This document shows, one piece after another, positions 8,969 to 18,241 of a stretch of 64,000 bases of DNA. Source of the DNA: Mesobacillus jeotgali (GTDB taxonomy: Bacteria; Bacillota; Bacilli; Bacillales; Cytobacillaceae); NCBI RefSeq assembly GCF_031759225.1, contig NZ_CP134494.1:932001-996000 (forward strand), in the 5' to 3' direction. The position numbers and the translations under genes were made by a program. The notes under the pieces are model-generated. The model ran no database searches, was not told where the DNA came from, and saw only the letters and a list, made by a program, of their open reading frames with translations. The stretch's first letter is position 1. The number at the start of each line of letters is the position of its first letter.

Positions 8969-8993
8969 AAAAAAGGCCAATTCAGGCCTTTTG
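8969..8993 (-). terminator. Terminator of the GNAT gene
   Basis: On the minus strand AAAGGCCTGAATTGGCCTTTTTTT forms a compact hairpin with a T tail and overlaps the GNAT stop codon. Confidence 0.8.
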
Positions 8994-9488
8994 CAAAAAT
9001 AACACCATTAATTCTTCATCATAATAAGTCCCATCAATCCGCAAAGCATTTTTTTCGACTCCATATTGTTCGAAACCTAGAGAAGTATATAGTTTTTTCG
9101 CCGGGTCATTGCTTGAGGTCACTGTGAGGTGAATCTGTTCAACACTGCTTAATTCTGCAGCTTGTTGAATGGCTGTTTTTACAAGTTCCCTTCCCAGACC
9201 TCGACCACGTTGTGACGAGGTCACATACATGGCAAAAATACTCGCCCGGTGCTTCAGCTTTACTTTTTCTTCCGGAACAAGTGTCACGACCCCGACCAGC
9301 TGATTATCATTAAACGCGCCAAATGTATAAGTGGATTTACTATCCAGCCTCTGCCTGTAATCTGATGCCTCATAATTCATCTCATCCTCATAACTGGAGC
9401 TGAATGCCTCAGGATTCTTAAGCAAGGCTTCATGGCGCAGGAACCGATAACCCTCAGCATCCCCGCCATTTAATCGTCGAATTTCCAT
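8982..9488 (-). CDS. GNAT-family N-acetyltransferase
   Basis: This 168-residue protein shows the GNAT core: motif A is SSQRGRGLGRELVKTA (Q/RxxGxG/A binds the pyrophosphate of acetyl-CoA), followed by IHLTVTSSNDPAKKLYTSLGFE, the typical end of the fold with the conserved N and Y. It transfers an acetyl group to an amine; the acceptor is unknown. The start at 9488 has GAGGTG six bases upstream, whereas the three-codon longer GTG start has none. The neighbour downstream is an unrelated hypothetical gene. Confidence 0.88.
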   Translation of the reverse strand: MEIRRLNGGDAEGYRFLRHEALLKNPEAFSSSYEDEMNYEASDYRQRLDSKSTYTFGAFNDNQLVGVVTLVPEEKVKLKHRASIFAMYVTSSQRGRGLGRELVKTAIQQAAELSSVEQIHLTVTSSNDPAKKLYTSLGFEQYGVEKNALRIDGTYYDEELMVLFLQKA

Positions 9489-9651
9489 TATGCTCACCTC
9501 TGTAAAAATCGTTGCTATATAGAGTTCTAGATTTAATGCGGATTTCCTTTAAAAAGAGAATTAGGTTCACACAGATGGTATTAGAAATGGGAGAATCAAC
9601 TAGACACAAGATTTACGTAATTAAGACAGGTTTGGAGGTGATCATGTATAA

Positions 9652-10397
9652 GCTGTCAAAAGATGAGCTAACTTCGGACAGGTTTGGCGTCAAAAGGAGA
9701 AAAGCTGTCAAAAGATGGACTAACTTCAGACAGGTTTGGCATTAAATGGAGAAAAGCTGTCAAAAGATGAGCTAACTTCAGACAGGTTCGGCGTCAAAAG
9801 GAGAAAAGCTGTCAAAAGATAGGCTAACTTCAGACAGGTTCAGCATCAAAAGGCGAAAAGCTGTCAAAAGATGAGCCAACTTCAGACAGGTTTGGCGTCA
9901 AAAGGAGAGAAGCTGTCAAAAGATGAGCTAACTTCAGACAGGTTCGGCGTCAAAAGGAGAAAAGCTGTCAAAAGATGAGTCAACTTCGGACAGGTTTGGC
10001 ATCAAAAGGAGAAAAGCTGTCAAAAGAAGGCCTAACTTCAGACAGGTTCAGCATTAAAAGGAGAGAAGCTGTCAAAAGATGAGCTAACTTCAGACAGGTT
10101 CGGCGTCAAAAGGAGAAAAGCTGTCAAAAGATGAACTAACTTCAGACAGGTTCAGCATCAAAAGGAGAAAAGCTGTCAAAAGATAGGTTAACTTCAGACA
10201 GGTTTGACATTAAAAAGGAGAAAGCTGTCAAAAGATGAGCTAACTTCAGACAGGTTCAGCATCAAAAGGAGGAAAGTTGTCAAAAGATGAGGGAACTTCA
10301 GACAGGTTCAGCACCAAAAGAAGGAAAGTTGTCAATAAATGAGCTAACTTCAGACAGGTTCGGCATCAAAAGGCGAAAAGCTGTCTGAAGAAGTCCC
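9652..10397. repeat. Tandem array of a 52-bp unit, 14 full copies plus a partial one
   Basis: GCTGTCAAAAG recurs at 9652, 9704, 9756, 9808, 9860, 9912 and so on to 10328, always exactly 52 bases apart, and the partial copy at 10380 diverges after GCTGTC. The unit core is GCTGTCAAAAGATGAGCTAA, then CTTCAGACAGGTTCGGC, then a TCAAAAGGAG tail. CTGTC and GACAG within each unit can pair. Copies differ by point changes but not by length. A degenerate copy seems to precede the array (AAGACAGGTTTGGAGG near 9624). Because 52 is not a multiple of three and stops recur, it is not coding. The array fills most of the 990-bp gap between the GNAT gene and glnS; the remainder shows nothing recognisable except the glnS terminator. 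Confidence 0.95.
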
Positions 10398-10429
10398 CGC
10401 AATAAGTCCCTGATACCACCATCCTAAAA

Positions 10430-10464
10430 TAAAAACCTCCCCGAATCTCACAAACCCGGGGAGG
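10430..10464 (-). terminator. Terminator of glnS
   Basis: On the minus strand GGCCTCCCCG and CGGGGAGG form a GC-rich stem followed by TTTTTATTTT. It lies 16 bases past the glnS stop codon. Confidence 0.88.
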
Positions 10465-10479
10465 CCGATAATCCAAATA

Positions 10480-12138
10480 TTAAAGCTTAAACGAGCTCTT
10501 CAGCGACACGATCCGATTAAAGACTTTCTTGTCTTCTGTTGTGTGCTTTGGATCGACGTTGAAGTAGCCGTGGCGGAAGAACTGGAATTTGTCCTGCGGC
10601 TTGGCATCCTTCATGTTTGGCTCGATGTAGCCGTTCACGATTTCCAATGATTTTTCATTGACCTGATCCAGGAATGATTTGTTCTCTGCCTCATTTTCGC
10701 TTTCTTCTTCATCATCAAGAATCAGCGGCTCATACAGGCGGAATTCTGCAGGCAGCGCATGTGTTGCGTCTACCCAGTGAAGTGTACCTTTTACCTTGCG
10801 GCCAGTGAATCCGGAACCGCTCTTTGTTTCAGGGTCGTATGTGCAGTGAAGCTCGACGACTTCACCATTTTCGTCTTTAATGATGTCATTGCACTTAATG
10901 AAATAAGCATGCTTCAAGCGGACTTCATTGCCAGGGAAGAGTCGGAAGTACTTCGCTGGCGGATTTTCCATAAAATCGTCCTGTTCAACATAAATCTCAC
11001 GTGAGAATGGAATCTTGCGTGTGCCCATTTCCGGGTTTTCCGGGTTGATATCGGCATCAAGCCATTCCACTTCACCCTCCGGATAGTTGGTGATGACGAC
11101 TTTCAATGGACGAAGCACGCCCATCGTACGCGGCGCCTTCAGCTTAAGGTCTTCACGGACAAAGTGCTCAAGCATTTGTGCATCAACTGTTGAGTATCCT
11201 TTGGATACGCCGGCTGCTTTGACGAATTCACGGATCGCTTCTGGTGTGAAGCCGCGTCTTCTCAAACCGGAAATTGTCGGCAGGCGCGGGTCATCCCAGC
11301 CATCGACAAACCCTTCTTCAACAAGCTGCTTCAGTTTGCGCTTGCTCATTACCGTGTTTGTCAGGTTCAGTCGGCCAAATTCGATTTGCTGAGGTGTTGC
11401 TTCCATTTCGCACTCACGGACAACCCAGTCGTATAGCGGACGCTGGTCTTCGAATTCAGTCGTGCACAAGCTATGGGTTACACCTTCCAGCGCATCCTCG
11501 AGTGGATGGGCAAAAGCGTACATTGGGTAGATGCACCATTTGTCGCCTGTATTATGGTGTGATGCATGGGAAATACGGTAAATGACAGGGTCACGAAGAT
11601 TGATATTTGGTGAAGACATATCGATTTTCGCGCGCAACACCTTTTCACCATTTGCAAATTCACCATTGCGCATCTTTTCGAACAGTTCAAGGTTTTCTTC
11701 TACAGAACGGTTGCGGTACGGACTTTCCTTGCCTGGCTCGGAAAGTGTCCCGCGGTATTCGCGGATTTCGTCCGCTGACAAGTCATCGACATATGCCAAT
11801 CCTTTTTTGATCAACAGGACGGCACGGTCGTACATTTCGTCGAAATAGTCAGAGGCAAAGAACAAGCCTTCCCACTCATAGCCCAGCCATTCAACATCTT
11901 CCTTGATGGCATCCACGTATTCCTGGTCTTCCTTCAGCGGGTTCGTGTCATCGAATCGGAGGTTTGTCTTGCCGCCGAATTCATCTGCAAGGCCGAAGTT
12001 GATGACGATGGATTTTGCATGTCCGATATGTAAGTATCCATTTGGTTCTGGAGGGAATCGGGTCACGACTGTATCGCGTTTGCCGCTCTCCAAATCTTCC
12101 TTAATGATTGTTTTTATAAAATTAGAGTTTTCTTCCAA
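10480..12138 (-). CDS. glnS: Glutaminyl-tRNA synthetase
   Basis: This 552-residue class I synthetase has the HIGH signature at residues 37-40 ([13 protein letters not shown]) and the second ATP motif VMSKRKL near residue 265. The sequence between them ([26 protein letters not shown], then [13 protein letters not shown]) is the GlnRS type rather than the bacterial GluRS type, and the C-terminal part has the GlnRS anticodon-binding beta barrels. It charges tRNA-Gln directly with glutamine. Bacillus subtilis lacks this enzyme and makes Gln-tRNA through GatCAB, so its presence is noteworthy. The start is TTG at 12138, with GGAAAGG nine bases upstream. It is monocistronic with its own terminator. 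Confidence 0.95.
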   Translation of the reverse strand: MEENSNFIKTIIKEDLESGKRDTVVTRFPPEPNGYLHIGHAKSIVINFGLADEFGGKTNLRFDDTNPLKEDQEYVDAIKEDVEWLGYEWEGLFFASDYFDEMYDRAVLLIKKGLAYVDDLSADEIREYRGTLSEPGKESPYRNRSVEENLELFEKMRNGEFANGEKVLRAKIDMSSPNINLRDPVIYRISHASHHNTGDKWCIYPMYAFAHPLEDALEGVTHSLCTTEFEDQRPLYDWVVRECEMEATPQQIEFGRLNLTNTVMSKRKLKQLVEEGFVDGWDDPRLPTISGLRRRGFTPEAIREFVKAAGVSKGYSTVDAQMLEHFVREDLKLKAPRTMGVLRPLKVVITNYPEGEVEWLDADINPENPEMGTRKIPFSREIYVEQDDFMENPPAKYFRLFPGNEVRLKHAYFIKCNDIIKDENGEVVELHCTYDPETKSGSGFTGRKVKGTLHWVDATHALPAEFRLYEPLILDDEEESENEAENKSFLDQVNEKSLEIVNGYIEPNMKDAKPQDKFQFFRHGYFNVDPKHTTEDKKVFNRIVSLKSSFKL

Positions 12139-12254
12139 TTAAATCAGCCTTTCCTTTGATCAGTCTCATTATCTTTATTTTAATGATTACTATAATATAT
12201 TTCCACTGAACTATATAGTAATAAGAAAAAAGCGGAAAAACAAGTGGTGAAATA

Positions 12255-12284
12255 GCAAAAAGGTGCCTTAAATCAAGGCACCTT
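12255..12284 (-). terminator. Terminator of the rocB-like gene
   Basis: AAGGTGCCTT and AAGGCACCTT form the stem, and a TTTTT run follows on the minus strand. It lies just past the stop codon of the M20 peptidase gene. Confidence 0.85.
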
Positions 12285-12288
12285 CCGA

Positions 12289-13941
12289 TTATTTGGCTAA
12301 AAGATTAAGGATCACTTCATAAGTCAGATTCGGAACTATTTTAACAGAGTAGTCGATTTCCATTCGTTCGTATCGTTTATGAGCGTCAAGCCCGTACGGC
12401 CCGATGTTTATGACAGGCACGTTCAACTCTCGGATTTCCTGGTAATCCACGAAAAATTTCGATCCCCAGCTAGGGTTGTTCCGTGACGCGGAGTCCAGCG
12501 CTTCGTCATCATCGCTTAAAGCAACAAAGCTCATATCAGATATATAAGGAAAGAAATTGCGGACTACGATTGGTTCCTCGTATTCGGGTTGGACAGTTTT
12601 TACGGCAGCGTCCAAAGCTTCGATCAGGTTGCGCTCATCCTCGGTTTTCCCAGCTACTTCAATCCTTGGCGAGTAGAGGGAGGAGTAGAAGACGATGATG
12701 GCCGGACTTTGGTCAGGCATCCACTTCCAGGCTTCCTCGACGACTCTGGCAGCGTACATTCTCAGGTCCAGGCTGGCATCGAGAAGGAGATGATCCTTGA
12801 ATTCCACCATATGGGCTGTGTATTCAGAGCCATGGGCCTTAATGAGTTCGGATTCCATTTCTTCATATGTCATCACCCGCGGCTGCCATTGCAATTCCCT
12901 GCATGGTTCGCCGCTGATTTTACAAAATTGCTGGTAACGTTCCTCGTACAGCTTCAATGCTTGTTCAAAAGCAATATGAGCTTGCTCTTTCAATTTTCCT
13001 AAAACATCCTTTGGGGTCCAAGAGTGGATGAAAAAATTATAATATACATATGCAGCCAGTGCTGTTTGGACGGTATAGTTTGGTTTGAGGTCCATCTGCT
13101 TCAGAGATACTGGAGGCATCGTCGTCTCGCCGAACGCCTCATTGCACAGATCAGGGTTATAGTCGATTTGCCTGGTCAACTCTGCAGCGATCAAGTTCGG
13201 ATCCAATCCTTCGAAGGCGGACCCGACATGCGTTTCGGCGCCAGTGATAAAAAAAGAAGGAAGCAGCTTTCCGACAGTACCTTTATAGATATAGCGGTTC
13301 TTGTCTCCCGCATATCTTGGTGAAACAAAGTCACTGTTGACCGCAGCGACATATTCAAAACCATGCTCGTCTTTCCAGGATTTAAGGTCCTTGACTCCGG
13401 AGAGGATCCCATACGAGCTATCCTCTTCATCGCACTCTGCCAAAAAGACAAGGTTGCCATCAAGTTCCTCTGGGTGCTCGGAAAAGTATTTCAAAAGATA
13501 AAGATTGGAAGCGACGCCGCTCTTCATATCCAAAACTCCGCGTCCGAACATCCACTCACCTGATTGCGCATGCTCTTTGACAAGTGGAGGCAGCTTTTCT
13601 TTTTTTAATTCAACTAGCAGCTGATCCGGGTCAAACGCCACATCAGCCAACTGTGTAAAATCATCAATCCCCACTGTATCGAGATGGCCCATCAAAATGA
13701 CAGTGCGGTTGCTGTTCCCTTTTGTACCTTTTACAAAAGCCATGACATTATATCGTTCGAGTATGTCATTCTGGGTTTGCGGTTTGATTACATATGACGG
13801 ATTCTCTATAAAATAAGGAAACGATGAAATCATCGTATAAAGCGCCTGGGCAATCTCGTTTTCTCCATTTGTGTTGACAATGCTCCCGATGTTCACTAGC
13901 TGCTTCGTATAAAATAAAACTTCATCTCTGCAATCAAGCAT
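12289..13941 (-). CDS. rocB: M20-family peptidase, RocB type
   Basis: This 550-residue protein has the M20 metallopeptidase pattern: VILMGHLDTVG (first metal His and Asp), GRGVLDMKSGVA (bridging Asp), AECDEEDSS (catalytic and metal glutamates) and a later metal region. Length and sequence style match RocB of Bacillus, encoded in an arginine degradation operon and presumed to be a hydrolase of a peptide or amide; its exact reaction is not established. Here it stands alone, away from any rocA, rocC or rocR gene. The start at 13941 has AAAGGAG nine bases upstream; a three-codon longer ATG start would overlap that site. Confidence 0.85.
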   Translation of the reverse strand: MLDCRDEVLFYTKQLVNIGSIVNTNGENEIAQALYTMISSFPYFIENPSYVIKPQTQNDILERYNVMAFVKGTKGNSNRTVILMGHLDTVGIDDFTQLADVAFDPDQLLVELKKEKLPPLVKEHAQSGEWMFGRGVLDMKSGVASNLYLLKYFSEHPEELDGNLVFLAECDEEDSSYGILSGVKDLKSWKDEHGFEYVAAVNSDFVSPRYAGDKNRYIYKGTVGKLLPSFFITGAETHVGSAFEGLDPNLIAAELTRQIDYNPDLCNEAFGETTMPPVSLKQMDLKPNYTVQTALAAYVYYNFFIHSWTPKDVLGKLKEQAHIAFEQALKLYEERYQQFCKISGEPCRELQWQPRVMTYEEMESELIKAHGSEYTAHMVEFKDHLLLDASLDLRMYAARVVEEAWKWMPDQSPAIIVFYSSLYSPRIEVAGKTEDERNLIEALDAAVKTVQPEYEEPIVVRNFFPYISDMSFVALSDDDEALDSASRNNPSWGSKFFVDYQEIRELNVPVINIGPYGLDAHKRYERMEIDYSVKIVPNLTYEVILNLLAK

Positions 13942-14019
13942 CCAAAGCATCTCCTTTCTGAATATTCAGCTTTTACTATCAAGCTAACGTATATTCTCAG
14001 GAAATACAAGAGGGAGTCT

Positions 14020-14053
14020 AGAAAGAATCCTCCCCGTAATGAGGAGGATTCTG
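14020..14053 (-). terminator. Terminator of the subtilase gene
   Basis: The stem AGAATCCTCC / GGAGGATTCT has a short loop and lies 28 bases past the subtilase stop. The T tail on the minus strand is short (TTTCT). Confidence 0.75.
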
Positions 14054-14080
14054 CTGGTTTTTTCATTCTTATAATTGGCG

Positions 14081-15415
14081 TTAATTACTGGCTGATGCTG
14101 CCTGGACTGCCTCATAGGCATCAACGTAGCCTGCACCGACTTCGTGGAGCTGGTAGCCTGGCATCGGATTGGCGGTTTGAACCATCAGGTCTAATGCCAA
14201 ATCCGGGGTGAGGGAAGGATTAGCTTCCTTCATCAATGCTACGACTCCAGAGATATGAGGTGCAGCCATGCTTGTGCCGCTTGAAGTTGTATAGTAAGGC
14301 AAATGAACTCCATCGATATAAGAAACATCAGTAACTGTACCTAAAAGATTCATGACAATACCAGTGGAGGAACGAGTTGCCACGATGTCGACGCCTGGAG
14401 CTGTGATATCAGGATGCAGGTACTCATCTTCCGCAACACCGCGGGACGAGAAGTCAGCAAGTTGTTTATCCTTGGTACCGGCCGCCACACTTATGACCCA
14501 TGGAGCCGCTGAGTATGGGTTTAGCGTGTTATCATCTGGACCTTCATTTCCTGCTGCAAACACAACCGTCATGCCCGCATCATGGGCCTTTTTAGAAGCC
14601 ACATTGATTGGGTGATCAGGGGAATACTCCCCGGTTGAACCCCAGCTGTTGCTGATGATGTCAATTCCGTACTTTTCTTGATTCTTTATGGCATAATCAA
14701 AAGCTTCCAGTGACCAAAGTATATTGATTGCCTCGCCAACCCCAAGACCGACTAGCTTAGCGTCAGGAGCAACTCCTTTGTATAGGCCATCACTTGAGGT
14801 ACCGCTACCTGCAATCGTCCCGGCAACATGCGTGCCGTGGCCAGAGGTCGTGTCTGTGTTCAACTGGTTCTCAAGGTAAAGCGGCTCGTTCCCAAAAAGA
14901 TCTCCCACAACGAACTTTACATTCTGGATGACCTTTTCTCCGTACTGCAAATCAGGGTGGGTAGCATCAATGCCGCTGTCGATTACCGCTACAGTCACGC
15001 CCTCTCCGGTGTAACCCAGATCGTTCCAAACAGCTTCTGCCCCAATGAGCGCCCTGCTGTCACGAAGGAAATATTCTAGCTCATCATTTGTGTAAATCGA
15101 GAGAATATTAGATGCCGATAGGAGAAGTTCATTGACCAGGCCGACTTTTCCTTTAACAGCTACCATCGGGAGCGCGCTAAAAGTGTTCACCTCGAAGCCT
15201 AAAAGCTCTAAAAGCTTTATATCTGTAAGCAATGGCATGTCTTTATAAGTAATGATCAGTTCCACTTCTTCATTGCTTAAAGGATTAGCCAGCAGGCTTT
15301 CAAGCTTTGGATCCAATTCAACGGAAATCAAGGATGCTTTCGGACTGGAGAATGTAGGCGTTAAAATAAAACTAAATAACAGAAGTGCTACTGCAAAAAT
15401 GTTGAACTTTTTCAT
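14081..15415 (-). CDS. Secreted subtilisin-like serine protease (S8)
   Basis: This 444-residue preproprotein has a signal peptide (residues 1-25, KKFN then a hydrophobic core) and an inhibitor-I9-like propeptide (to about residue 115). The catalytic domain carries Asp146 (AVIDSGIDATHPD), His193 (SGHGTHVAGT) and Ser382 (SSGTSMAAPHISG), plus the oxyanion Asn in AAGNEGPDD. It should be exported and mature by self-cleavage. The overall length is somewhat longer than subtilisin BPN' and fits the larger extracellular Bacillus subtilases. The start at 15415 has AAGGGGG six bases upstream; the 12-codon longer frame does not. The gene is monocistronic and divergent from the OsmC gene. Confidence 0.92.
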   Translation of the reverse strand: MKKFNIFAVALLLFSFILTPTFSSPKASLISVELDPKLESLLANPLSNEEVELIITYKDMPLLTDIKLLELLGFEVNTFSALPMVAVKGKVGLVNELLLSASNILSIYTNDELEYFLRDSRALIGAEAVWNDLGYTGEGVTVAVIDSGIDATHPDLQYGEKVIQNVKFVVGDLFGNEPLYLENQLNTDTTSGHGTHVAGTIAGSGTSSDGLYKGVAPDAKLVGLGVGEAINILWSLEAFDYAIKNQEKYGIDIISNSWGSTGEYSPDHPINVASKKAHDAGMTVVFAAGNEGPDDNTLNPYSAAPWVISVAAGTKDKQLADFSSRGVAEDEYLHPDITAPGVDIVATRSSTGIVMNLLGTVTDVSYIDGVHLPYYTTSSGTSMAAPHISGVVALMKEANPSLTPDLALDLMVQTANPMPGYQLHEVGAGYVDAYEAVQAASASN

Positions 15416-15641
15416 AAGTTCCCCCTTAAAGTTATTTGAAAATTCGTACACATTTATTTAACCACTGCAAGTTAGAGAGAAACCTTATTCTAGTTGGGAA
15501 AATTTTAGAGATTCATATAATGTTCATCTTTTCACAATCTGTACAAAACATCTTGAATCTTTTGTGTCTATAAACTTTAGTAGAAGGAAACCTGCCTGAA
15601 AAAGAGGAAAATGGAGGTGTAAATATAAAGGAGGGAATATC

Positions 15642-16097
15642 ATGCCAAAAGAAATTTTCAAAGCCAGTGCTGTATTGCAGGAGGGTGTAAAGGTTGATGT
15701 CCAGGCCAGGGGTTTCCATATCACGATTGACGAGCCTGCGAACTTAGGAGGAACCGACCAGGGAATGAATCCGGTGGAAATGCTTCTTGGAGCGTTAGGG
15801 GCCTGCCAATCGATCGTGGCGCGTGTGTACAGCCAAAAATTCGGTGTGGAATTAGAGGATTTCCGTGTTGAATTGGAAGGGGATCTTGATACTGATGGAT
15901 TCATGAACAAGTCGGATGTCCGCCGGGGCTATTCAGATATTCGCTATACCTACTATATTAAGTCACCTTCTCCAGAGGAAAACATCAGGGCACTGGCAGA
16001 TTTCATTGCAAAAACTTGTCCGGTGGATGACACAATCTCAAACCCGGTGAATGTCACCAGATCAGAAATCATCATCGAAAAACCAGTCGCATTATAA
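15642..16097 (+). CDS. OsmC/Ohr-family peroxidase-like protein
   Basis: This 151-residue protein has the two conserved cysteines of the OsmC fold, in LGALGACQSIVARVY (near residue 52) and AKTCPVDDTISN (near residue 127). In OsmC and Ohr this pair reduces organic hydroperoxides. The sequence belongs to the broader OsmC group of the YhfA type rather than to classic Ohr, so peroxidase action is likely but not certain. AAAGGAGG stands eight bases before the ATG. It is transcribed alone and is divergent from the subtilase gene. Confidence 0.85.
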   Translation: MPKEIFKASAVLQEGVKVDVQARGFHITIDEPANLGGTDQGMNPVEMLLGALGACQSIVARVYSQKFGVELEDFRVELEGDLDTDGFMNKSDVRRGYSDIRYTYYIKSPSPEENIRALADFIAKTCPVDDTISNPVNVTRSEIIIEKPVAL

Positions 16098-16111
16098 AAG
16101 AGTGATTATAC

Positions 16112-16144
16112 AACGGTGCCGATTCTGGTGCCGTTTTTTTTTTT
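16112..16144 (+). terminator. Terminator of the OsmC gene
   Basis: ACGGTGCC and GGTGCCGT form the stem, with GATTCT between them, and a run of eleven T's follows. Confidence 0.9.
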
Positions 16145-16203
16145 GCCTCATAAAACATACAACAATGGAGAAATTAAAGGTATAAATTTTTAGGAGGCAG
16201 CTT

Positions 16204-16803
16204 ATGGATTTCACTTTTATATGGCAAACGGCTCTATTGATTCTTTCGGGCATCTTGCTGTTGAGAATCGCGGGCAGGAAATCTATTTCACAGATGACGC
16301 TGGCGCAAACGGTGGTTATGATTTCACTTGGAACCATCATAGTCCAGCCGATTGTGCAAAAAAGCATGTGGAAGGCGATTACCGGTGGTGCTATCTTTGT
16401 CGCTGCCATTGTCATTCTCGAGTATTTGCAGCTGAAATTTAATTTCTTCGAAAAATTCATCACAGGTAAATCAAAAATCATCATCCAGAATGGTCAGCTG
16501 AACATTAAGACATTGAAGAAGCTGAGGCTGACAGTTGACCAGTTGGAGATGAGATTAAGGAATAAAGGGATTACGAAGCTGGAAGATGTTAAAATTGCGA
16601 CGATCGAACCCAATGGCCAGCTTGGATATGAGCTCATGGATGATGCAAAACCGCTAACCGTAGGGGAGTTTAAAAAGGTATTGAGTGACTATCTTCCAGC
16701 AATGCTCATGAAAATGGACGAAAAACCGGAATCAGCAAATCCAGATATTTTCGAGGAACTTAAAAAATCAAATCCGCAACATAACCCTAAATATCTCCAA
16801 TAA
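16204..16803 (+). CDS. DUF421 membrane protein (YetF-like)
   Basis: This 199-residue protein has two or three N-terminal membrane helices (residues 5-25, 35-55 and 60-80) and a soluble C-terminal domain with the DUF421 pattern: IIIQNGQLNIKTLKKLRLTVDQL followed by LRNKGITKLEDVKIATIEPNGQL. YetF-type proteins occur in several copies in Bacillus, and some influence spore germinant or stress responses; the exact job is unknown. TAGGAGG stands seven bases upstream of the ATG. The gene is followed by a terminator-like hairpin and then by an MFS gene. Confidence 0.85.
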   Translation: MDFTFIWQTALLILSGILLLRIAGRKSISQMTLAQTVVMISLGTIIVQPIVQKSMWKAITGGAIFVAAIVILEYLQLKFNFFEKFITGKSKIIIQNGQLNIKTLKKLRLTVDQLEMRLRNKGITKLEDVKIATIEPNGQLGYELMDDAKPLTVGEFKKVLSDYLPAMLMKMDEKPESANPDIFEELKKSNPQHNPKYLQ

Positions 16804-16868
16804 AACAAAATTTCCCTTTTATTTATCCAGTGGCCTATGCTATTATTTAGAGATGCGAAATACACATG

Positions 16869-16896
16869 AAAATCTTCTTTGCAGAAGATTTTTTTC
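16869..16896 (+). terminator. Terminator or leader attenuator before the MFS gene
   Basis: AAAATCTTCT and AGAAGATTTT flank TTGC and are followed by TTTTTCTTTT. It lies 65 bases after the DUF421 stop. A possible -10 box (TATTAT at 16840-16845) lies before it, so it might also act as an attenuator for the MFS gene. Confidence 0.7.
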
Positions 16897-16924
16897 TTTT
16901 TTCAAGAAAAAGGGGAGATATACT

Positions 16925-18124
16925 TTGTCACAACCAAAAGAACCATTATGGACCTCTTCGTTCATTAAATTGATGGTAGGGAATCTATTCATTTTCATGT
17001 CATTCCAGATGCTGATTCCGACTCTGCCGCCTTATATAAAATCAATCGGTGCCAGCGGAACAGAAATCGGGCTGGTCACGGCATTATTCTCAATTGGTGC
17101 TGTATTGAGCAGGCCGTTCATCGGCTTCATGCTTGAGTACAAAGCGCGCAGGCCGCTCGTACTGATTGGAGCTGTAATGCTTCTATTGATTACATTCTTA
17201 TATCCACTTTCACAAGTAGTCGTGATTTTCCTGGCATTCCGCCTGATTCACGGCCTTGCCTGGGGCTGGTCAACGACGGTCAATGGTACAGCTGCTGTCG
17301 ATCTCGTCCCGAACTCACGCCTTGGCGAAGGGATGGGGTATTTCGGTCTTTCCATCACCATTGGGATGATCATTGCGCCAAGTCTGGGAATTTTCCTGTT
17401 CCAGGTTACTTCTTTCGATAACCTTATTTACATTTCCGGGGCTCTTGGTGTCATCGCATTGGTGCTCCTGGGGACGATTAAGTACAACACGCCAAATCAG
17501 GTGTTAACTACCAAAAAGGCAGACCTTAAGTTCACTTATTTAGGGTCACTAATTGAAAAATCAGGCTGGTTCCCGGCAATGCTCACATTGCTCATCAACC
17601 TTGGCTATGGAACGATTGTAACGTTCATCGTGATTTTCGGGGATGAACGCGGGATTGACCAAATCTTCCTGTTCTACCTTTGCAATGCAATCCTTGCGTC
17701 ATTGTCACGTCCCGTCGCCGGAAAATGGTTTGACCAAAAAGGACCAGTCGGGCTTGTCATACTAACCATCTCCATTACAATCATGGGGATGTGGGTGCTG
17801 AGCTTTGCCCATTCCAACGTTATGATTGCAATTGCCGGCGTATTGTTCGGTATCGGATTCGGTTCCCTGATCCCGACCCTGCAATCGTGGACATTATCGA
17901 TGACTCCGCCAAACCGCCGTGGTGTCGCAAATGGAATGTTCTTTTCATCCATCGACCTGGGGATTGGATTAAGCGGCCTGATCTTCGGAGTGCTTGCACA
18001 ATTCATTGATTTGGGAACATTATTCCGAATCTCTAGCGGGTTCATTGTGTTAGCTTTGATCCTGACCATCGCAAAAGGAAGACGTACGAAAGAAGTACAA
18101 CAGCCAAAGGAAGCTCTTTCCTGA
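16925..18124 (+). CDS. MFS transporter
   Basis: This 399-residue protein has twelve predicted membrane helices and the MFS signature after helix 2 (SRPFIGFMLEYKARRPLVLIG). It should exchange or extrude small molecules using the proton gradient; the style (GLVTALFSIGAVLSRPF, GWSTTVNGTAAVDLVP) fits the drug- or metabolite-efflux branch seen in Bacillus YwoG/YfkL-like proteins. The start is taken as TTG at 16925, with GGGGAGA six bases upstream; a longer frame beginning at 16853 runs through the upstream hairpin. The substrate is unknown. Confidence 0.85.
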   Translation: MSQPKEPLWTSSFIKLMVGNLFIFMSFQMLIPTLPPYIKSIGASGTEIGLVTALFSIGAVLSRPFIGFMLEYKARRPLVLIGAVMLLLITFLYPLSQVVVIFLAFRLIHGLAWGWSTTVNGTAAVDLVPNSRLGEGMGYFGLSITIGMIIAPSLGIFLFQVTSFDNLIYISGALGVIALVLLGTIKYNTPNQVLTTKKADLKFTYLGSLIEKSGWFPAMLTLLINLGYGTIVTFIVIFGDERGIDQIFLFYLCNAILASLSRPVAGKWFDQKGPVGLVILTISITIMGMWVLSFAHSNVMIAIAGVLFGIGFGSLIPTLQSWTLSMTPPNRRGVANGMFFSSIDLGIGLSGLIFGVLAQFIDLGTLFRISSGFIVLALILTIAKGRRTKEVQQPKEALS

Positions 18125-18131
18125 GGCAGGA

Positions 18132-18160
18132 TGCCAGCCTGGTGTATGGGCTGGCTTTTT
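18132..18160 (+). terminator. Terminator of the MFS gene
   Basis: GCCAGCC and GGCTGGC form the stem around TGGTGTATG, followed by TTTTTC. Confidence 0.85.
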
Positions 18161-18241
18161 CTATGGGTTGCGAAACAGCACTCTTATGATTTAAACTGAT
18201 AAAGAAATTTAGACAGTACGGATTGGTAAGTGAGGACTTTT

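Noticed and set aside
9512..9745. Reading frame running into the 52-bp array
   Set aside because: The frame has no ribosome site, starts in the divergent promoter region of the GNAT gene and ends inside the second repeat copy.
9652..10397. The 52-bp array as a CRISPR array
   Set aside because: Copies follow each other directly with no unique spacers, the unit is longer than known repeats, and no cas gene is in the window.
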